9,146 bases of DNA from Anaerolineae bacterium (lineage in GTDB: Bacteria; Chloroflexota; Anaerolineae; B4-G1; SLSP01). This document shows, piece after piece, positions 6,318 to 9,146 of the stretch. Position 1 is the stretch's first letter; the number at the start of each line of letters is the position of its first letter. A program made the translations under genes and the position numbers. A model generated the notes under the pieces. That model did no database searches. It was given only the letters and a program-made list of their open reading frames with translations, and was not told the origin of the DNA. The stretch spans positions 1 to 9,146 of the forward strand of contig JAFGSL010000212.1 in the NCBI GenBank assembly GCA_016934645.1. Reading direction: 5' to 3'.

Positions 6318-6824
6318 TTACCGCAATATTCCGCCGCTGTAATGCAACTGGTAGACCGCCACGTCTTGGTAGCTGATGGCTTCTATGCCCCAAAAGCGTT
6401 CCAGGTCGCCGTGGATATCATTGCTGTAGACGAAATCGGCTGCCTGCCACAGGGCTGGACCGCGATAGGGGTGCTCCGCCGGTGCATGCAGTAGCGCGGC
6501 CCGCAAGAAAGCGTACATCTGCGGCATTTTGACAGCAGCGCGGATGCTGCGCGGCACATTTTTCAGTCCACCTCCTGCATAAACCATCGACCAGACGGGC
6601 GATGTGTCATAGTAGACGATCTCCTGTCCGGCAAAGTACTCGTTGCCGAAGTAAACGTCCCGGTACAAGAGTTGTCCGGTATGGTATTCCAATTGGTACG
6701 AACCTGGCAGCAATGGCGTTACCGCCGCGCCTACGCCGCCCTGCGCGGCGTAAGTATGCTGTTTCGCTGTAATCAAAAAGGAAACGAAAAGCTCCCGATT
6801 GACGGGAAAGTTTGAGCTTGTCAT
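6318..6824 (-). CDS. DUF5680-like small protein
   Basis: A 168-residue protein of unknown function. Residues about 11-107 contain FLITAKQHTYAAQGG, LLPGSYQLEY, LYRDVYFGNEYFAGQE and PVWSMVYAGG, which I recognise from memory as the DUF5680 pattern, a domain also found after HTH DNA-binding domains. No HTH, signal peptide or membrane segment is present here. I chose ATG 6824 because AGGAGG (6830-6835) lies 5 nt upstream. The frame stays open to an ATG at 6899, but that extension would run through a heptad repeat and overlap the end of the preceding gene. It follows the URO-D-family gene by 71 bp and may be its operon partner. The family assignment needs a profile search. Confidence 0.8.
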   Translation of the reverse strand: MTSSNFPVNRELFVSFLITAKQHTYAAQGGVGAAVTPLLPGSYQLEYHTGQLLYRDVYFGNEYFAGQEIVYYDTSPVWSMVYAGGGLKNVPRSIRAAVKMPQMYAFLRAALLHAPAEHPYRGPALWQAADFVYSNDIHGDLERFWGIEAISYQDVAVYQLHYSGGILR

Positions 6825-6829
6825 AAATG

Positions 6830-6835
6830 CCTCCT
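6830..6835 (-). promoter_or_regulatory. Ribosome binding site that decides the DUF5680-like start
   Basis: The minus strand reads AGGAGG, 5 nt before ATG 6824. This favours the 168-residue form over a 193-residue form starting at 6899. Confidence 0.8.
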
Positions 6836-6841
6836 CACAAT

Positions 6842-6863
6842 CAGTCTGGTAGTCGTTAGTTTT
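6842..6863. repeat. Short AGTC heptad/octad array
   Basis: The units CAGTCTGG, TAGTCGT and TAGTTTT lie in the gap between the URO-D-family gene and the DUF5680-like gene, just upstream of the ribosome binding site. They match the style of the array at 8584-8629 but are fewer and more decayed. Confidence 0.5.
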
Positions 6864-6895
6864 GTCGTCAATGGCCAATTGTCTGATTGCCGGAT

Positions 6896-8173
6896 TCAAA
6901 GAATTGGATATTGGCCGTACTCTCGCACGGTTTCATAGAGCGCCAGAAGGTTCCCCACAGGCGACAGCGGTTGTACATTGTGAATAGTATTGAAGACAAA
7001 ACCACCACCCGGCGCGAAGATGCGCAGTCGCTCGTGGACTTCGCGGCGCACATCGTCGGGCATGCCAAAGGGCAGTGTCTTCTGCGTGTCTACACCCCCA
7101 CCCCAAAAGGTGATCCGGTCGCCAAAAGTTTGCTTGAGCGCAGCGGGGTCCATATGCGCCGCCGAACACTGCACCGGATTCAGGATATCGAAGCCCGCGT
7201 CGATGAAATCAGGGATAAGCGCGTATACGGAGCCACAAGAGTGGATAAACGTCTTCCACGGCGTATGCGTGTGAATCCACGTGTTGACGCGAACGTGGAA
7301 AGGCTGGTAGAGCGACCGGTAGGTCTTTGGCGAAATAAACGGCCCGGTCTGTGAACCAAAATCCGTCCCTGTGACCATCACCACGGATACAAGGTCACCG
7401 ACGAGGGCGTAGAGCTTCTCCAGGTTAGCCAGCGCGATTTCGCACTGCCGCTCGAAGATGGCCCACACGTAATCCCGCCGTGCGATCGTGCTGACGTACC
7501 ATTCTTCGATATCACGGATGCCTTTTGGATGCCTAAGCTGCGTCGCGGGGACGAGCGCGATATCGCCGAAAGCCGTCCCACCGAAGTTGGCAAGGATGGC
7601 CTTGTCGGTCTGGGTGTAGAGACGGTCAGCCTCACGCGCGAAGTGCGCCAGCACTTCGTCGGTGATGGGCGCAAATTCCTCCAGGTTGTCTTCGACATTG
7701 AGGTTGGCCTCGTCGATGGACGGCTGGCGGACGATAGCGTCGAAGTACCAACCACCGGATGGCATCCGCCCACTCGGCGGCGCGGACTGATCGCCTTCGG
7801 GGTACATCAGCAGGTCGCCATCGGGTTCCGGCTCAGTGTTGAAGCCCTCTGGCACAAGCACCGGCGTGCCGTCGAACGTCGTCCACGACTTCCAGCCCTC
7901 GTTCTTGAAGCCGAACATCGTCGTCGGCGCGCCAAGAGGAACGACGTCCACGCCCAATGCAGCGATCAAATCTGGCGCAATCTCGCCTAACATCTGGTAC
8001 GGCTCCACGACCTTGACCGGCGTACCGGGCGTATCGAGGGCTAACGCCTGGCGCAGTGCGTAGACGACGCTCACATGCATCCCACTTACAGGACTGCCAC
8101 CCAGGTCCAGCGGGACGCGATCCGGTTCCTGGTGGTTGAGCGCCAATTTAACCCGTTCTCGTGATGTCAGCAT
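6896..8173 (-). CDS. Uroporphyrinogen decarboxylase-superfamily protein (methyltransferase-type)
   Basis: A 425-residue cytoplasmic TIM-barrel protein of the URO-D superfamily, which includes heme-pathway HemE and corrinoid-linked methyltransferases such as MtaA and MtbA. It starts MLTSRERVKLALNHQEPDRV, the typical N-terminus of the non-HemE branch. H311-S-C313 (in FIHSCGSVYALIPDFIDAG) corresponds to the His-X-Cys zinc pair of the methyltransferases. The usual late GCG-type cysteine is replaced by HNVQPLSP, so the third zinc ligand is uncertain. At 425 residues it is longer than HemE (about 350), the extra being mainly an insert around residues 100-145. AGGAGG (8179-8184) lies 5 nt before the ATG. 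No corrinoid protein or partner methyltransferase is nearby, so the substrate is unknown and HemE activity is unlikely. Confidence 0.88.
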   Translation of the reverse strand: MLTSRERVKLALNHQEPDRVPLDLGGSPVSGMHVSVVYALRQALALDTPGTPVKVVEPYQMLGEIAPDLIAALGVDVVPLGAPTTMFGFKNEGWKSWTTFDGTPVLVPEGFNTEPEPDGDLLMYPEGDQSAPPSGRMPSGGWYFDAIVRQPSIDEANLNVEDNLEEFAPITDEVLAHFAREADRLYTQTDKAILANFGGTAFGDIALVPATQLRHPKGIRDIEEWYVSTIARRDYVWAIFERQCEIALANLEKLYALVGDLVSVVMVTGTDFGSQTGPFISPKTYRSLYQPFHVRVNTWIHTHTPWKTFIHSCGSVYALIPDFIDAGFDILNPVQCSAAHMDPAALKQTFGDRITFWGGGVDTQKTLPFGMPDDVRREVHERLRIFAPGGGFVFNTIHNVQPLSPVGNLLALYETVREYGQYPIL

Positions 8174-8203
8174 AGTAACCTCCTGATGCGTGATAGTGTG
8201 TGA

Positions 8204-8563
8204 TTACAGATTATGCAGATACCGGAAGCTTAGAGCAATCGTAATCACAAAAACAACACCGAAGATTATCCCGCATGTCGTCGCATAAACAAGGAGATTC
8301 GCGCGAAAGGCAGGGACAAAGTAGAGCACGAGCGAAACTACGGTATGGATGATGCTTGCTATGAGCAGCCACTTTCCGGCATAGGCGTTGCTCTCATACC
8401 AGATACACTCGTCATCCAGGGTTTTTGGTGTACGAAAGCCATACCACCAGTTCGGCTTCACTCGTCGCAACAGCAGCGGGATGGACAGGCCCATAAGCAG
8501 CAATCCGCTACAAACAAAGAGCAGCATAAAACCCACAGGTACGCCAGGCGCGGTATTGTCCAT
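8204..8563 (-). CDS. SdpI/YfhL-family membrane protein
   Basis: A 119-residue integral membrane protein with three predicted helices at about 10-32, 63-84 and 92-115. Between helices 1 and 2 it carries the SdpI-family signature NWWYGFRTPKTL (38-49) and IWYESNAYAGK (54-64). In Bacillus, SdpI gives immunity to the SDP killing peptide and sequesters the repressor SdpR. This version has only the conserved core, as in many short relatives. AGGAGG (8571-8576) lies 7 nt before the ATG. It is 34 bp after the adenylyltransferase-like gene and 30 bp before the URO-D-family gene, consistent with one transcript. No sdpABC toxin genes or sdpR are present, so immunity to a specific toxin is not implied. 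Confidence 0.88.
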   Translation of the reverse strand: MDNTAPGVPVGFMLLFVCSGLLLMGLSIPLLLRRVKPNWWYGFRTPKTLDDECIWYESNAYAGKWLLIASIIHTVVSLVLYFVPAFRANLLVYATTCGIIFGVVFVITIALSFRYLHNL

Positions 8564-8583
8564 TCAACGACCTCCTACAAAAA

Positions 8584-8629
8584 TAGTCGGGTAGTCTTTA
8601 GTCTGATAGTCTTTTGTCCGGCAGTCCGG
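8584..8629. repeat. AGTC heptad/octad array running through a stop codon
   Basis: Six consecutive units on the plus strand: TAGTCGGG, TAGTCTT, TAGTCTGA, TAGTCTT, TTGTCCGG and CAGTCCGG. The first four form two 15-bp double units (8 plus 7). On the minus strand the units contain GACTA, and one of them supplies the TAA stop (8598-8600) of the adenylyltransferase-like gene. The last residues of that protein (about GLPDKRLSD) are therefore encoded by the repeat. Confidence 0.75.
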
Positions 8630-9146
8630 TATCGTCTTCGTTGGTGTGGTCATCCACCTGGAGACTTCTTACAACTTCTACGGCGCGGTCTTCGCCAAAA
8701 GAAGGATACGTATATCCCAATGCGTCCGCAGCCTCAAGCGCCAGCCAACGAAATAGCTCCATCGTTGCCAACAAAGCGCGCCAAACATCTGCCGCGTCAT
8801 AATGCGCGAAGATCGCCGGCAGGGCAGCGACGGCGCGCGGGTCAGCCCATTCTTCCAGGAAGCGACCGCGCATCCAAGTGTCGGTGGACGCTCCCCGACG
8901 GGCGTGGGTGTGCCAGGTCAACATCTGGCGGAGCAGATGCTTGAGATAATCATCGCAGCAGGACTTGCCGATCCATAGTTCACCTCGACGCAACTTTTTC
9001 GCCGTCCAGACGGTGTGGTACCAAAAGTCGTTCACCAAGTTCAGAAACTCGGATTCGGCCGGCGGTTGATAAGGAGGAAGCTCAACCGGAATCTGTGCGA
9101 GCCGTTCGGCAAAGCCTTCCTTGTCCACCAAAAAACGCACACCGCG
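8598..9146 (-). CDS. Aminoglycoside 6-adenylyltransferase-like protein, C-terminal part (cut by window edge)
   Basis: The C-terminal portion, about 183 codons, of a protein resembling ANT(6)/streptomycin adenylyltransferases, which transfer AMP from ATP to the drug. The visible part matches the helical C-terminal half: VDKEGF near the edge, FLNLVNDFWYHTVWTAKKLRRGEL in two overlapping segments, DYLKHLLRQMLTW, then DVWRALLATMELFRWLALEAADALGYTYP. The nucleotidyltransferase domain with the catalytic acidic residues lies outside the window. A GTG at 9140 is not the start, because the frame is open to the edge and the VDK motif is internal in the family. The tail after about YPSFGEDRAVEVVRSL is acidic and then repeat-encoded. 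Environmental members are common and often unlinked to drug resistance, so activity on streptomycin is unproven. Confidence 0.85.
   Translation of the reverse strand, partial: RGVRFLVDKEGFAERLAQIPVELPPYQPPAESEFLNLVNDFWYHTVWTAKKLRRGELWIGKSCCDDYLKHLLRQMLTWHTHARRGASTDTWMRGRFLEEWADPRAVAALPAIFAHYDAADVWRALLATMELFRWLALEAADALGYTYPSFGEDRAVEVVRSLQVDDHTNEDDTGLPDKRLSD

Noticed and set aside
6825..6899. N-terminal extension of the DUF5680-like protein to an ATG at 6899
   Set aside because: It would be encoded by a decayed heptad array, would overlap the end of the URO-D-family gene and lacks a ribosome binding site, whereas ATG 6824 has a strong one.
6896..8173. Calling the URO-D-family gene hemE
   Set aside because: The N-terminus, the His-X-Cys motif and the 425-residue length fit the methyltransferase-type branch, and no heme biosynthesis genes are adjacent.
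8584..8629. Possible CRISPR-like array
   Set aside because: The units are 7-8 bp with no spacers and no cas genes are nearby; it is a simple short tandem repeat.
9138..9140. GTG as the true start of the adenylyltransferase-like gene
   Set aside because: The frame is open to the window edge, and the following VDKEGF motif corresponds to an internal part of ANT(6)-type proteins.

Overview
The window is about 9.1 kb of GC-rich bacterial DNA in which every supportable gene lies on the minus strand, so gene order runs from high to low coordinates. Gene types, intergenic style (degenerate AGTC/GACT heptad arrays, nested palindromes) and the mix of vWA, PP2C, LRR and URO-D-family proteins suggest a Chloroflexota (Anaerolineae-like) genome. 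That assignment is inference; no marker gene is present.

Region A (about 6318-9146) reads, in transcription order: the C-terminal part of an aminoglycoside 6-adenylyltransferase-like protein (cut by the window edge), a three-helix SdpI-family membrane protein, a uroporphyrinogen-decarboxylase-superfamily protein of the methyltransferase type, and a small DUF5680-like protein. Spacings are 30-71 bp. The last three have clear AGGAGG ribosome binding sites, so they may be cotranscribed, although they share no obvious pathway.

Region B (558-6317) is the most interesting part. A good sigma70-type promoter (TTGACT-N16-TATACT, 6275-6302) lies ahead of a structured leader of about 180 nt. Four genes follow: a TerY-like vWA protein with an intact MIDAS and a Pro/Ala-rich tail, a PP2C phosphatase with a long Pro/Lys/Glu-rich tail, and two leucine-rich-repeat proteins. 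The LRR proteins share an N-terminal helical module of about 100 residues that aligns without gaps at about 52% identity (hand count). vWA plus PP2C is the core of the known TerY-PP2C-kinase triad, but no kinase is encoded here and two LRR proteins sit where one might be expected. I infer a phospho-signalling or protein-interaction module in which the LRR proteins act as recognition or scaffold subunits. It is not certain that the LRR pair shares the vWA-PP2C transcript, because a 176 bp gap with an inverted repeat and a heptad array separates them.

Region C (1-557) holds a palindrome-rich gap and the N-terminal 155 codons of an adenosine deaminase-family enzyme that runs off the left edge.

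I found no rRNA, tRNA, CRISPR array, transposase or integrase. No stretch longer than 300 bp lacks a gene.
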